Source: Hormiphora californensis (taxonomy: Eukaryota > Ctenophora > Tentaculata > Cydippida > Pleurobrachiidae). From it: a stretch of DNA of 64,000 nucleotides. The translations under genes and the position numbers were made by a program. Shown here one piece after another: positions 34,974 through 49,500 of this stretch (its first letter is position 1; the number at the start of each line of letters is the position of its first letter). Location of the stretch: positions 6,191,715-6,255,714 of the forward strand of contig CM035362.1 in the NCBI GenBank assembly GCA_020137815.1, in the 5' to 3' direction. A model generated the notes under the pieces. That model searched no databases. It had not been told where the DNA came from and was given only the letters and a program-made list of their open reading frames with translations.

Positions 34974-37452
34974 CTCTCTCCTCTCTCTCTCTCTCTCTAT
35001 AATATATCTCTGTTGCACCATAAGCTTTTCAGCTGTTCTCAAATCCTTATTTGGTCATTCTCTCTCTCTCTCTCTCTCCTGATCCTCTCTCTCCCTGTTG
35101 CACCATAGCACTTCTTTCTAGAGTAACTGTTTGGATTTCTGTGACCCTCATACTTTTAATAATTATTATCAAAAGATTAATCTCGTTATATTAGTGATCT
35201 GCTTTTGACAAACCATCTTGTTTCTCTTTGCTATCGTACCTTGTGGTCAAATTATTGTGTGAGAGAGGCATCCTTCTCGCCCCTTCATTTGCTTTACCAG
35301 CTAGTAGTATCTTGGTACTCAGTTCTCACAACTACACCCAATGCTAGTTTAGTTCCATGCTAAACCAATTATTGACAGTACACTACCTCATATAGCTCAC
35401 ACCTACAACAGTACACTATCTCTCCTCCTATAGCTCAGGACACCTACAAGATGCGGTACAACGCCCCTAACGCAGTGAAAACATTCTATACCCGCAGCCC
35501 CACTTCCTCTCCAGACCCTTCCACATCAGATGCCTCAAAAAGAGGCTCCTCCACCTCTGGAATACCCAAACCTGTTAAGCCAGAATCAAGAAGGACCGGT
35601 ATGAAACCTATTAGACCTAAAAAGTTTTCATCGCCCTCTAAGATGGTGGAGGCTCCACCCCGATGGCCTGTTGACCTTCCCATCGATGATCTGGTCGATA
35701 GGACTCCCTCCCCTGGGTGCGAAGATACACAATCATATATAACTCCCTCACCTGAAGATACACAATCACTACTGTCTGAGTACTCCTGTACACTGGAATC
35801 CCTACCTGAACTCAATGAAGAGGAGGAGTGTGATAACAATGAATCTTTACATTCAGTACCTGAGAATATTAACACTGCCAGGAGAACACCAGAAGAAGCT
35901 GTCATGTTCCCAGAGATGAGGAACAAGAGCCCCTCATCCCCTGCAGAGGTGTTAGATATGTGTAATGGTAGTTCTGAGAGGAGTTATGTTCTGCCAAGTG
36001 AACGGATCCGGAACTCAATGAAAGAATCAAAGTTTTCTAGTTCACCACTCTCCCCAAGAACAACCAATCAGAGCTCGTTATTTAGGTCACGTGACCGGTC
36101 ATCAGCCAATCAGGGACCAGTATTACCAGAATCAAAGTTTTCTAGTTCACCACTCTCCTCAAGGAAAAGTAGTGTGGAAAAGTTTGGGCTACAAAACTCC
36201 AAATCTAGTGACTTCCTATCAGTAAATCGATCACCTGGGTACCCACTAAAAAACTCCAAATCAAGTGATAGGATAGGTCTGAAAAACTCTAGGTCATCAG
36301 ATAGACTAGCTGGACTGAAACATTCAAAATCATCGGAAAGGCTGAGATGTTCCAATGAGAACTTGTGCCCTAAATCTCAGCTTAGTGATCATTTAAAATA
36401 TGGTATATTTGGTGAAATATACCGTATTGGTGGTGGAGGTAGCGGTATGATAAAGAGGTCCAAGTCTAATGTATCAGTTGGATCGAATGATTGTGATATT
36501 GAGGTGAGAGAAGGTGTTTCATCTGAGGGTGATTCCTGATAAGGTTGAGGTTGGGTTATATATTGTAGGTAACAGGAATGCAGTAGTATCAGATGTACGA
36601 AACTGTCAGGTACAGGTTAGATAGAAATGAAAAAAACATAACATGTGTCTAACATGAATCTAACATGTGTCTAACATGAATCTAACATCTGTCTAACATG
36701 AATCTAACATGTGTCTAACATGAATCTAACATGTGTCTAACATATGAATCCATCCTTCAGTTATCTGCGACGTGTCAAAAGTTACAGAAACAAAATGAAA
36801 AGCTCCAGGTAATTCCAGATTGCAGAAGTTAATGTTTGTTTGTGTGTACTGGGACAATGTATATGTTTTGTTGGAGCGGGAGAAAGTAAGCTAAGTATGG
36901 GGGGTTTGTGTACACTGTTTGTACATTGTAGAAGCCTCGCATTACTGCACACACACACACTGAGCACAATTTACAACAGAAAGGGAAGGGAGCAGCATGC
37001 TTTCAGGGGGAAGGATGTTCACACACAGAAATAGTGGGAGACACTAGCGTGGTATGCGCAAAAAAATGCGCGCCACACCAATTTCGTTTTTCAAAAAAAC
37101 TCGCAAGAAAAAGCGTTTCAACATCGACTTTTCATGTTTTGGCTCATAACTCCTTTTCCTGATTAGATAAAGACTTCAAACCTTCACCATTCGATGGGGC
37201 TTGAAATTCCCTTTTTTGAAAAACGAAATTGGTGTGGCGCGTATTTTTTGCGCGTACCACGCTAGTGTCTCCCACTAAACACTATTACCTTTATATTGCG
37301 ATCACTTCCATCCCCACCAGTCTCATCATTATTGCATGATTTCAGACTTGTCTAACTGCCAGCCAAGATAGGGCTATCAAGAAGATCAACACTCTGAAGA
37401 CGCAAACTGTAAGCACTCTTTTTATCTTTCTATCATCATACTTTTTGACTTG

Positions 37453-37542
<90 letters not shown>

Positions 37543-40500
37543 TTTCCCTTCTTTTCTAACTCCCTTACTATTTCTCAGAGTGTAGCAATTGATGAATCTA
37601 GAGAGATGAGGGACAGTCTTGTTGAGAGAGATGAAAGGATAACGACTCTAAAAGATCAACTAGTGAATCTGTCTGCCATGGGAGGATTCTCTGACACTGA
37701 ATCTATAAGTAGGTCACAATTTGTAACAGTTTGTCACTTTGTCACTTTGGGGGTGTCTGTCTGTTTGTCACCTGGTCTGTCCGCCATGGGAGGATTCTCT
37801 GATACTGAATCTATAAGTAGGTTACAATTTGTCGGGGGGGGGCGGGGGGGCGGGGTGGAGGGGCGGGGGAGGGGCGGGGGGGGGGGGGGGGTTGTCTGTC
37901 TGGGGGGGGGGGTGTCTGTTTGTTTGTCACCTGGTTTGTCAGCTATGGGAGGATTCTCTGACACTGAATCTATAAGTAGGTTACAATTTGTTAGTCTGTC
38001 ACCTAGTTTGTCACCTGGTTTGTCAGTAGGTGATAGATAGTGTGGTTGTCAATAATGTTTGTTTGTCTGTTTGTGAATCTTTGTCTGCTAAAACATTTTA
38101 ACATGACGTGCTGAATACATGTTATTAACATATAGTTGACCCATTAACGTCATAATATTACACAACCCGGCTCCCTTTGTGTGTCGTTCATGTAAATGTG
38201 TGTGTGTGGCGGCATTATAATACGCAGAGGTAGATTTTGTAGGACGTTATATTTCGGAGAGGTTTGGTTTTACAGCAGTTCGCTAATGGAAGAGAGTGGA
38301 GGAGAGATAGTTGCAATTTGCAAGATGGATTATACCCTGTATTCACCACGGTGGGCGGACTCTAGTGCTAACGGACTCTTTATCTAAATCCAAGGCGGAC
38401 TCTATATCTAAAAACGGACTCTTTATCTACAGTTAGACTTTGAAAAAAGTTTAGATAAAGAGTCCTCCCTGTGTAGACTTTTTAGATAAAGAGTCCGCCC
38501 TGTGTAGAATTTTTAGATATAGAGTCCTCTAGTACATTTTGGCGCCAAATCCTCCAACCCGGACTCTATGTCTAAAATCCTAACCCAACCCAAAACCTAA
38601 CCCTAACACTAACCCTAACCCTAACCTCGAACCCAAATAACGGCCCTAACACTTCTAAATTAGTATAGGGGTAGAGCAAACTCTCGTTTCCGGCCTAACG
38701 GCCGAAATCTCGAGTTCGCGGCGAAAGGCGGACTCTATATCTAATTTAGATTTATGTAGATATAGAGTCCACTTTGTTTAGACTTTTTAGATAAAGAGTC
38801 CGCCCTGTGTAGACTTTTTAGATAAAGAGTCCTCCTAGAGTTTAGAATTATTTGGACTCTTTATCTAAATCTAAATTTAGATATAGAGTCCTCTTTAGAC
38901 TTAGAGTGTAGCACTAGAGTCCGCACACCATTCACCACCCACCCCCAGCCCCTGTGTTCACCCCCACTCCACCCCCACTCACTCCACGGCCCACCCCACC
39001 CCCAGCCCCTGTATTCACGGTTCACCCCACCCCCACCCCCTGTATTCACCCCTCCCCCAGCCCCTGTATTCACCCCCACCCCCATCCCCTGTATTCACCC
39101 CACCCCCACCCCCTGTATTCACCCCTCCCCCAGCCCCTGTATTCACCCCCACCCCCATCCCCTGTATTCACCCCCAGCCCCTCCACCCACCCCCCTTTTC
39201 ACTCACCCCCAGCCCCTGTATTCACCCCCATCCCCTGTATTCACCCTCACCCCCACCCCCATGCATTCACCCTCACCCCCACTCACCCCACCCACCCCCA
39301 GCCCCTGTATTCACCCCACCCCCAGCCCCTGTATTCACCACCCACTCACCCCCACTCACCCAATCACCCCTCCCCCCACTCCACCCCCTGTATTCACCCC
39401 TCCACCCCTCAGTGTCAGAAGCCAGTGAGGCTGGTGATATGATAACTGAAGCATTGAGAAGGAGGAACGCCAGACTAAAGGACAAAATGCACCGTCTGGA
39501 GGAAGTGTTAGCAAAGTGTAAAATTACAATTCAAAATGGAATCGAAACTACAACTGCTCTCACTATGGAAAAAGTATGTTACATTCTTCTTCTTCTTTTT
39601 CTGGGTGAAATTCACGTTGAGCTATTGGTCTTGTTTTCCACATTGAACAGTGGGTCTGGCACATCTTGATTTAAATTACGATACTTAATATCCAACTCCC
39701 GTCAATAAACAAACTCTCCCACCCCCTACAGGAGACGCTACAGCGGGAGTTGGACAAGGTAACAGGAGGTACTAATAGTGGTAACGTGCTGGTTGATGTT
39801 AGCACGGATAACACTGCCCCGCTTCAATACAGAATAGGTGAGATAGATAACAGGGGTAGATAACAGGGATCAGAGAGAAATATAGGAGAATAGGTGAGAG
39901 ATTTGACAGGGGAGATAACAGGGGGAGATAACAGGGGTCAGGGAGAGATATAGAAGAATAGGTGAGAGATAAAACAGGGGTAGATAACAGGGGGAGATAA
40001 CAGGGGTCAGGAGGAGATAACAGGGGGAGATCACAGGGGAAGTGATATAGTATGTATATGATGATCAAACAGTTACCATTATATTGTTTATCTCAGTTCT
40101 CGTATTTAACCACTATTCCCTCACCAGATGAATTAGAAGTGGAACTGGAAGGTCTCCGCTCAACTCTCTCTGCTCGCGATACAGACCTAACAAATGCACG
40201 TGCTGAAACCCAAACTGCACGTGCTGAAACCCAGACACGGTCAGAGGAGGTGTGTCAATTAGTTAGTGAGGTTGAGAAACACAAACGAGATGCGATGGGT
40301 CTCACTTCCGAGATGGATTTAGTGAGACAGCAGCTGGTTGAAACTCAGGAGAGGGCGAGGGATGCGGTTACAAGGGAGGGAGAGGAGAGGAACAGGAGAG
40401 AGGAAGGGGACAGGATGGTTGGTGAGTTAGAGGTGTTCAGAGGACGGTTTGAAGAAGCTGAGAAGGAGAGGGAGAGGTTAGCAACTGTTCTACATGACAG

Positions 40501-43500
40501 GGATGTTAACAAGGTAAAAGCCCCCCTCCCTTAAACAGTTCTCAGTGCTGTGATTTTCCTAATGAATTTTAAAACTTGTATCTTGTCAAAACTATCAAGC
40601 ATGTACATACACATTGATCACTTCTAAAACTCGGAACTCAATTCTTGTGCTGTATTGATAACTTTGCCGTCGTTACTTTCACACTGACACATTCACATTA
40701 CATTCTCTAATTCCCTAACTCCCTAACTGCCTCCCTAATTATATATGGTGGGCAGTAGTGTTTACAAGCTCCCTAACTCCCCCTCCCCAGGCGATGGAGG
40801 TCCAGGATTTAAAAAGGGAGCACTCTGAGCAAGTTCAGCTGTTGAACAGTAAAATATCAAGTCTAAAACAGGACCTGGACACCTCTCACCGCAACCTAGA
40901 CCTTCTAAAGGTACTCCAATAGTAATTAGTAGGGGTTGCAAGAACTTGGATACAGCCGGACCGTAACCCCGTGCTACTATAATAATACCCTACTAAGCAC
41001 CCCAATTAATTAATTAATTAATTATTAATCTTATCGACAGGATAGTGAGAACTCGCTCCAAGATCTGCTAGAGGAAATGTCAGGTCTGCGATCTGAGTTA
41101 GAGAGGCTAGCCACCGAGAACACATCGTTATGTGAGACAATATCTGGGCTAGAGGAGAGGATTGAGGAGGGACGAGGGTGTGCTGTAAAGGGAGACGAGG
41201 AGAAGAGAAAGCTGGAGGGGACAGTTGAGGAGTAAGTTGTTATGTTTGTTTGTTTGTTTGTTTGTGTGTGATACACTGTGTACCCGGAAAGGGGAGGTTG
41301 AAACCCCCCAACCCACCTGAGAAGTAGTAGTGTTGCTTACCGATGTACTGAATGAACGACTACAACTTCGACGACGTTCATGTCCAAACTATGCTGGCCA
41401 TAATAACTAAGACACGTTACTACTAATTATTCCCATAACTAAGACTACTAATTATTCCCAGGCTTAGAGAGAGGGTTGAGGAGTTATCGAATGATCTTAG
41501 AACAGGCAGTGAAGAGATGGAAAAGGAACGGGCCCACTGGCAATCTAGGGTAAGAGGCATAACTCGTCAATTACATCATACCTCATACCTCACACCTTAC
41601 TAATCCACAGCTGACCTCTTACCTCATACCTTACCCATCTCACTCATACCTCATGTACCTCGTACCTCACCTCTACTATCTCTCCCTGCAGCTACAAGAA
41701 CTGGAACACAGCCAGATCACTGAGCGAGAGAGCATGGAAGATACACACAGATCCCAGATAGCACCATTCAAAAGTAAAATCAAGGAACTGCAGGGAACCA
41801 TTGAACAGCTAAAAGGTAATAGTGGACAGGGAGACTAACAATTAGCGCTAATTAACTCACCACTCTACTTAGTAACATTGCTAAATAATTGTGTTATTTA
41901 CCAGTGTTACTATTGCAATTATTGCACCCTCAGAAAATAAAGAGGAACAGGATCAAGAAATATCAGATCTGACCCGGCATGTTTATGAAAGCAACAGTGA
42001 CTGTGCACAGCTCAGCGGTGAGGTGACCTCTCTTCAGAACAAACTGGCAACCTCCGAGAAAACCGTCACTCTACTTCAGGTAATACCTTATATATGGGCA
42101 TTTAATGACGTCGTCATACATACCCATATATGGGCATGTGGGACTGCTAATAAACCACTCCCGGGTAATGGGTATATCAGACACGCCCCAGATTGTTTAC
42201 CAAGAGTAGTACCTCACTTCACATGTGCGTGATATCAATTACACGTGACACATATCTATCAGTAATCACACGTGACATTGTCACAGTGACACAAACTGAG
42301 GGACTAGATCTTGGGTTTCAGGATTTATACTTGCTATTATAGTTGCTAATAATGCGTCCCCCGTTCTGTTTTCCTTTAAATACTCAACAGATTAGTGGAT
42401 GTTGGTGCTGTACAGTTGTAAGTGAGGTATTATAGCACCCCATTAGGTGTGGTATGTAGTAGTAGTAGTACATAGTACAGTTCTAAGTGAGGTATTATAG
42501 CGCCCCATTAGGCCATATGTAATGGAACTACATACCTCACTTGATACATTCTCAAATTACAAGTTACATTCTTATCTTCCTCAGGTTCCACTAGATACCT
42601 ATTATCATCCCTTTCCCACACACACATATCCCATACAAAGACACATACATCCCACACATACCCCCTATCCCACACACACACACACACATACCCCCTATCC
42701 CATACAAAGACACATACCCCCTATCCCAAAGAAACTGTTCTTTTTCTCTGTCCGACTTTCGTTTGTCGTGTTCGAGTTTCGACCCACCGTCCCCTAAAAT
42801 AAAAAGGGTTTGAACAAGACAAACTTTCGTAGGTCACTGACAACTCCAGCAGCTCTATCAATTTAACGTTCCTCCTTTCTCTCCCAGGAGTCGGTAAACA
42901 AGAAAACAACAGAGTCAGCAGAGTTATCAGAAGCTCTCTCTACCACTAAAGACGCTCTTTCAGCCACCAAACTGACCAACACAGAACTACAATCCCAATA
43001 CGACACCATCTCTGGTCATCTCTCATCAGTTACAGTGGAGAGAGATGGGCTGAGTGGGGAGAAGGCAGATTTGGAACAGCTAGTTGCGGATCTAAGACGG
43101 AAGATTGGAAATGCTACTGAAGAGAGTAACATGAGGTGCACTTTACAATTATTAATTATCAGTTTCCTGCTCCACATCTCCCCCATCTTGAAATGAAACC
43201 CCCCCCCCCCCTCTTGCAACATTTCCTCAGTGCATCTCAGCAGGTTTTATACCACTGCGCGCGCAGTAACCACCTTACTATGGAATGCTGCAGTTGTAAG
43301 CAGTGGGGCTGCGCGCCACTTTATTTTGCTGGCACAAATTACATTGTGTTCACTTACACTCACACTGCCTGGTATGTGGATCATATCTAACATACAGCAT
43401 GCTTGGCTATGATATTATCGCTTGCAATTCAGAGATCAACCCACCCTTCACCCCTTGTTGACCATTACACTTGACTAAACCTCACCTGACCCTGACCCCC

Positions 43501-46500
43501 ACACTGTTCGTCATCTCCTCACCCACCCTGACAATGTTCCCCATCTCTCTAGATGTGCTCAACTGGAACAGTCCATTGATGACGTAATAAGATCTCGTGA
43601 CGACATCACTTCTCAACTGAAAGGGGCAGAGGGAAGGAACGAGGAACTACAGAACCAGTTACAATCACTGCAAGAAACGGTTGCCAACAATACAAGTGGT
43701 AGGTGTTATAGTTCAGTAACTACATGTGTAGACAGCGACATGTGCTATCTGTCTCAATACTCGGCTTACCTCTCTGCGTATATGTGTGTAGTTCTATCAT
43801 GTTGTGATACTGTTTACTGAAGTTTGTAATTTGTTGTGTGCTAGTGTTGTGATACTATACTGCTTGGAGTTTGTGTTGTGTAAGGCATGCCTTCCGCCTC
43901 AGTGGTGTGGACAGGTAAAATGATAAGTACCCCTCTCCCAATTAGTTACTCAGTTACTTTGTTATTTGTATCATTTCCAGTTTTCCTTCCACTTTCTGAT
44001 CTCTCAAACCCTCTCTCATCTCTATCATCCCTTTTCTTATCTCTCTCTCCAGGCAGTGAGGTGTTATCAGAGCAGAACAAGTTGTTACATCTCAGATCTC
44101 TCTCTCTCTCTGATCCCCTCTCTCTGATCCCCTCTCTAATCCCTGATCCTCCTTTTCTTATCTCTAATCCAGGCAGTGAGGTGTTATCTCTCATCCCCTC
44201 CCTCCCTCCCTTTCTCCAGGCAGTGAGGTGTTATCAGAGCAGAACAAGTTGTTACAGGGACGAATTAATGAGCTCCAGGATAATAACAATACCCTCACAC
44301 AAACAAACAACCAACAATCTCAGTCCCTTGATAAACTTAAGCAGGTAATACAGTCGGACCCCGATTTAACGGCACCCTCGGGGGAAAGGGTTTTGTCCGT
44401 TAAATCGGGGTGTCCGCTAAATCGGGGTCAAATGCTGTTAATTTCCTATATCGGGGGAAGATTATGCTGCCGTTAAATAGGGGTGCCGCTAAATCGGGGG
44501 CCGTTAAATCCGGGTCCGACTGTATGTCATTTTCTGATGCCACGGTTTATTATTTACTCAATCTGACCTACCAACCTTTAAAACTAACTTGCAGGACAAC
44601 ACATTGCCCCTTGTTATGTTCTAACCCTCCCTTTACATTTGTAAAACCTGCGAAACAAGGCCTAGCAAATTGCCCCCATACCCACTGGGCCAAATGAGCA
44701 AACAATATACCCCACCACAACATCTCCATTCTCCACCCCTATACCCCACAATGTACCCCACAATGTACCCCACAATATGTACCCCACCACAACATTCTCC
44801 ACCCCTATACCCCTCTTTATAGGATGTGTTGAGACTAGAGGAGCAATTAGCTGCCTCTGAGGGTCACTTTGTCAAGACTAGACATGAACTGTCTGACACG
44901 ATCTCGGAACTCAAGATGAAGGTGGAGGAGAGAGAAAATGAAAAACTGGGCATCTCAGATGAGGTATGTGTTTTTAGTTCAGATTCTGTGCAACAATACA
45001 ACTTCTGAAGTGTTGTATAGTTGCACTACACTACCACCATGTGTTGTATAGTTGCACTACACTACCACCATGTGTTGTATAGTTGCACTACACTACCACC
45101 ATGTGTTGTATAGTTGCACTACACTACCACCAAGTGTTGTATAGTTGCACTACACTACCACCAAGTGTTGTATAGTTGCACTACACTACCACCATGTGTT
45201 GTATAGTTGCACTACACTACCACCATGTGTTGTATAGTTGCACTTCTACCACCATGTGTTGTATAGTTGCACTACACTACCACCATGTGTTGTATAGTTG
45301 CACTACACTACCACCATGTGTTGTATAGTTGCACTACACTACCACCATGTGTTGTATAGTTGCACTACTACCACCATGTGTTGTATAGTTGCACTACACT
45401 ACCACCATGTGTTGTATAGTTGCACTACACTACCACCAAGTGTTGTATAGTTGCACTACACTACCACCAAGTGTTGTATAGTTGCACTACTACCACCATG
45501 TGTTGTATAGTTGCACTACACTACCACCAAGTGTTGTATAGTTGCACTACACTACCACCATGTGTTGTATAGTTGCACTACACTACCACCAAGTGTTGTA
45601 TAGTTGCACTACACTACCACCAAGTGTTGCATAGTTGCACTTCTACCACCAAGTGTTGTATAGTTGCACTACACTACCACCAAGTGTTGTATAGTTGCAC
45701 TACACTACCACCATGTGTTGTATAGTTGCACTACACTACCAACATGTGTTGTATAGTTGCACTACACTACCACCATGTGTTGTATAGTTGCACTACACTA
45801 CCACCATGTGTTGTATAGTTGCACTACTACCACCATGTGTTGTATAGTTGCACTACACTACCACCATGTGTTGTATAGTTGCACTACACTACCACCATGT
45901 GTTGTATAGTTGCACTACTACCACCATGTGTTGTATAGTTGCACTACACTACCACCATGTGTTGTATAGTTGCACTACACTACCACCATGTGTTGTATAG
46001 TTGCACTACACTACCACCATGTGTTGTATAGTTGCACTACACTACCACCATGTGTTGTATAGTTGCACTACACTACCACCAAGTGTTGTATAGTTGCACT
46101 TCTACCACCATGTGTTGTATAGTTGCACTACACTACCACCATGTGTTGTATAGTTGCACTACACTACACACCATGTGTTGTATATTGCACCACACCAGGG
46201 GGTGTTGTTGACTACCTACCCCCGTGTTTTATAGTTCATACACTACCCCATGTTTTATGTTGACACCACACCAATGTTTGATAGTTTCATACACTACCAC
46301 CCAAATGTTTTATAGTTGCACTAACCACCCGTGTTGTTTTGTTGCTACCCCCACCATGTGTTGTATATTGCACTACATACACCAGTTTGTTGTTGCACTA
46401 CACACCACCAAGTGTTGTATATGCACTACCCACCAGTGTTTTTAGTTGCCTACATACCACCCTTGTTTATATTGACTACCACCCCCATGTGTTGTTAGTT

Positions 46501-49500
46501 GCACTAAACCAACATTGTTGAATTTTCACAACACCACCCTGTGTTTTTTAGTTGCACTAAATCACCCGGGTTTTTTAGTTGCATACACTACCACCAAAAG
46601 GGTTTATGTTCACACCTACCACCATGTGTTTTATGTTTGCAAAACATCCAAAACCCAAATTTGTATAGTTGAAACATACCACCAAATGTTTTATTTGCAC
46701 ACACTACCCCCAGTGTTGTATATTGGGCCCTTTTTACCACCATGTGTTGTTAGTTGCACTCTACCACATGTGTTTTATAGTTCATACACTACCCCGTGTT
46801 TTATAGTGCACTACACTACCACCATGTGTTGTATAGTTGCACTACACTACCACCATGTGTTGTATAGTTGCACTACACTACCACCATGTGTTGTATAGTT
46901 GCACTACACTACCACCATGTGTTGTATAGTTGCACTACACTACCACCATGTGTTGTATAGTGCACTTCTACCACCATGTTGTATAGTTGCACTACACCCA
47001 CCATGTGTTGTATTTGCACTACTACCACCATGTTGTTAGTTGCACTACTACCACCATTTGTTTGTATATTGCACTACACTACCACCAATGTGTTGTATAG
47101 TTGCACTACACTACCACCATGTGTTGTATAGTTGCACTACCTACCACCATGTGTTGTATAGTTGCACTACACTACCACCATGTGTTGTATAGTTGCACTA
47201 CACTGTGTGTAATCCTACACCATGTGTTGTAAGTTGCATCTACACTACACACACCCATGTTTGTATAGTTGCACTACACTACCACCTGTTGTTGTATAGT
47301 TGCACTACACTACCACCATGTGTTGTATAGTTGCACACTACCACCAGTGTTGTATATTGCACTACACTACCACCATGTGTTTATAGTCCACTACACTACC
47401 ACAGTGTTTTATTGACTACACTACACATGTGTTGTATAGTTGCACTTACACTACCACCATGTGTTGTATAGTTGCATACATACCACCATGTGTTGTATGT
47501 CATGCACTACACTACCACATGTGTTGTATAGTTGCTACACTACCCACATGGTTGTATAGTTGCACTACACCATGTATGTGTTGTATCACTACACCACCAG
47601 TGTTGTATAGTTGCACTACACTACCACCATGTGTATAGTTGCACTACATACCACCATGGTTGTATAGTTGCACTACTACCACCAGTGTTGTCTAGTTGCA
47701 CTACACTACCACCATGTGTTGTATAGTTGCACTACACTACCACCAAGTGTTGTAAGTTGCACTACACTACCACCATGTGTTGTATAGTTTGCACTACACT
47801 ACCACCAATGTGTTGTATAGTTGCACTACACTACCACCTGATGTTTGAATAGTTGCACTACACTACCACCATGTGTTGTATAGTTGCACTACACTACCAC
47901 CAAGTGTTGTATAGTTGCACTACTACACCATGTGTTGTATAGTTGCACGACACTACCACCATGTGTTGTAAGTGCCACACTACCACATGTGTTATAGTTG
48001 CACTACACTACCACCATGTGTTGTTATAGTTGCACTACACTACCACCATGTGTTGGTATAGTTGCACTACACTACCACCAAGTGTTGTATAGTTGCACTA
48101 CTACCACCAATGTGTTGTATAGTTGCACTACACTACCACCATGTGTTGTATAGTTGCACTACACTACCACCATGTGTTGTATAGGTTGCACTACACTACC
48201 ACCATGTGTTGTATAGTTGGCACTACACTACCACCATGTTTGTATGTTGCTATGTTGCACTACACTACCACCATGTGTTGTATAGCTGCCATTTGTATGC
48301 ACTAACTACCCCTGTGTTGTTATTCTACCATACCATGTTTACCACCTTATGACTTTTTGTAATTCACTACACCCAGATGTTGTTGTTTGCACTACTACCA
48401 CCAGTTGTATGTTTAAAGTCACTATACACCACGTGTTGTTAGTTGCACTACACACCACCATGTGTTGTATTACACACTACCACATGGTTGTATATCCACT
48501 ACATACCATGTGTTGTATGTTACTACACTACCACATGTGTTGTATAGTTGCACTACACTCCACCATGGTTGTATAGTTGCCACATACCACCATGTTGTAT
48601 AGTTGCACTACACCACCATGTTTTATAGTTGCACTACACTACCCCAAGTGTTTATGTGTGCACTACACTACCACCAGTGTTGTATAGTTGCCTACTACCA
48701 CCATGGTTGTATGTTGACTACACTCCACCGTTAAGTTGACTATACACCATGTTGAATGCACTACTACCACCATGTGTTGTATAGTTGCACTACACTACCA
48801 CCATGTGTGTATAGTTGCACTACACACCACCGTGTTGTTAGTTGCACTACACTACCACCATGTTTGTATAGTTCACACACTACCCACCATGTGTTGTATA
48901 GTTCACACTACCACCAGTTGTATAGTTGCACTAACTCCACCTTTTCTAAAGTTGTATCCATTGTGATAATTGCACACACTCCGTTGTATGTTTGCACTAC
49001 ACACCACCATGTGTTGTATGTTGCACTACACTACCACCAGTGTTGTATATTTGCACTACACTACCACCAGTGTTGTTATTTGCACTACACTACCACCATG
49101 TTTGTATAGTTGCACTACACTACCACCATGTGTTGTATAGTTGACACACTCCACCATGTGTTGTATAGTTGTTACTAGTGCCACTGTTGTTTACTCACTA
49201 CACCACATGTGTTGTATAGTTGCACACACTACCACCATGTGTTGTATAGTTGCACTACACTACCACCATGTGTTGTATAGTTGCACTACACTACCACCAT
49301 GTGTTGTCTAGTTGCACTACTACCACCATGTGTTGTATAGTTGCACTACACTACCACCATGTGTTGTATAGTTGCACTACACTCACCACCATGTGTTGTA
49401 TAGTTGCACTACTACCACCATGTGTTGTATAGTTGCACTACACTACCACCATGTGTTGTATAGTTGCACTACACTACCACCATGTGTTGTATAGTTGCAC

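Noticed and set aside
34347-35108. Ser/Leu-rich frames
   Set aside because: They are (GA)n and (CT)n microsatellites read in frame.
35451-36539. The 362-codon frame as a separate single-exon gene
   Set aside because: Its acceptor and donor phases fit golgin exons 5 and 7 exactly, so an internal exon is the simpler reading.
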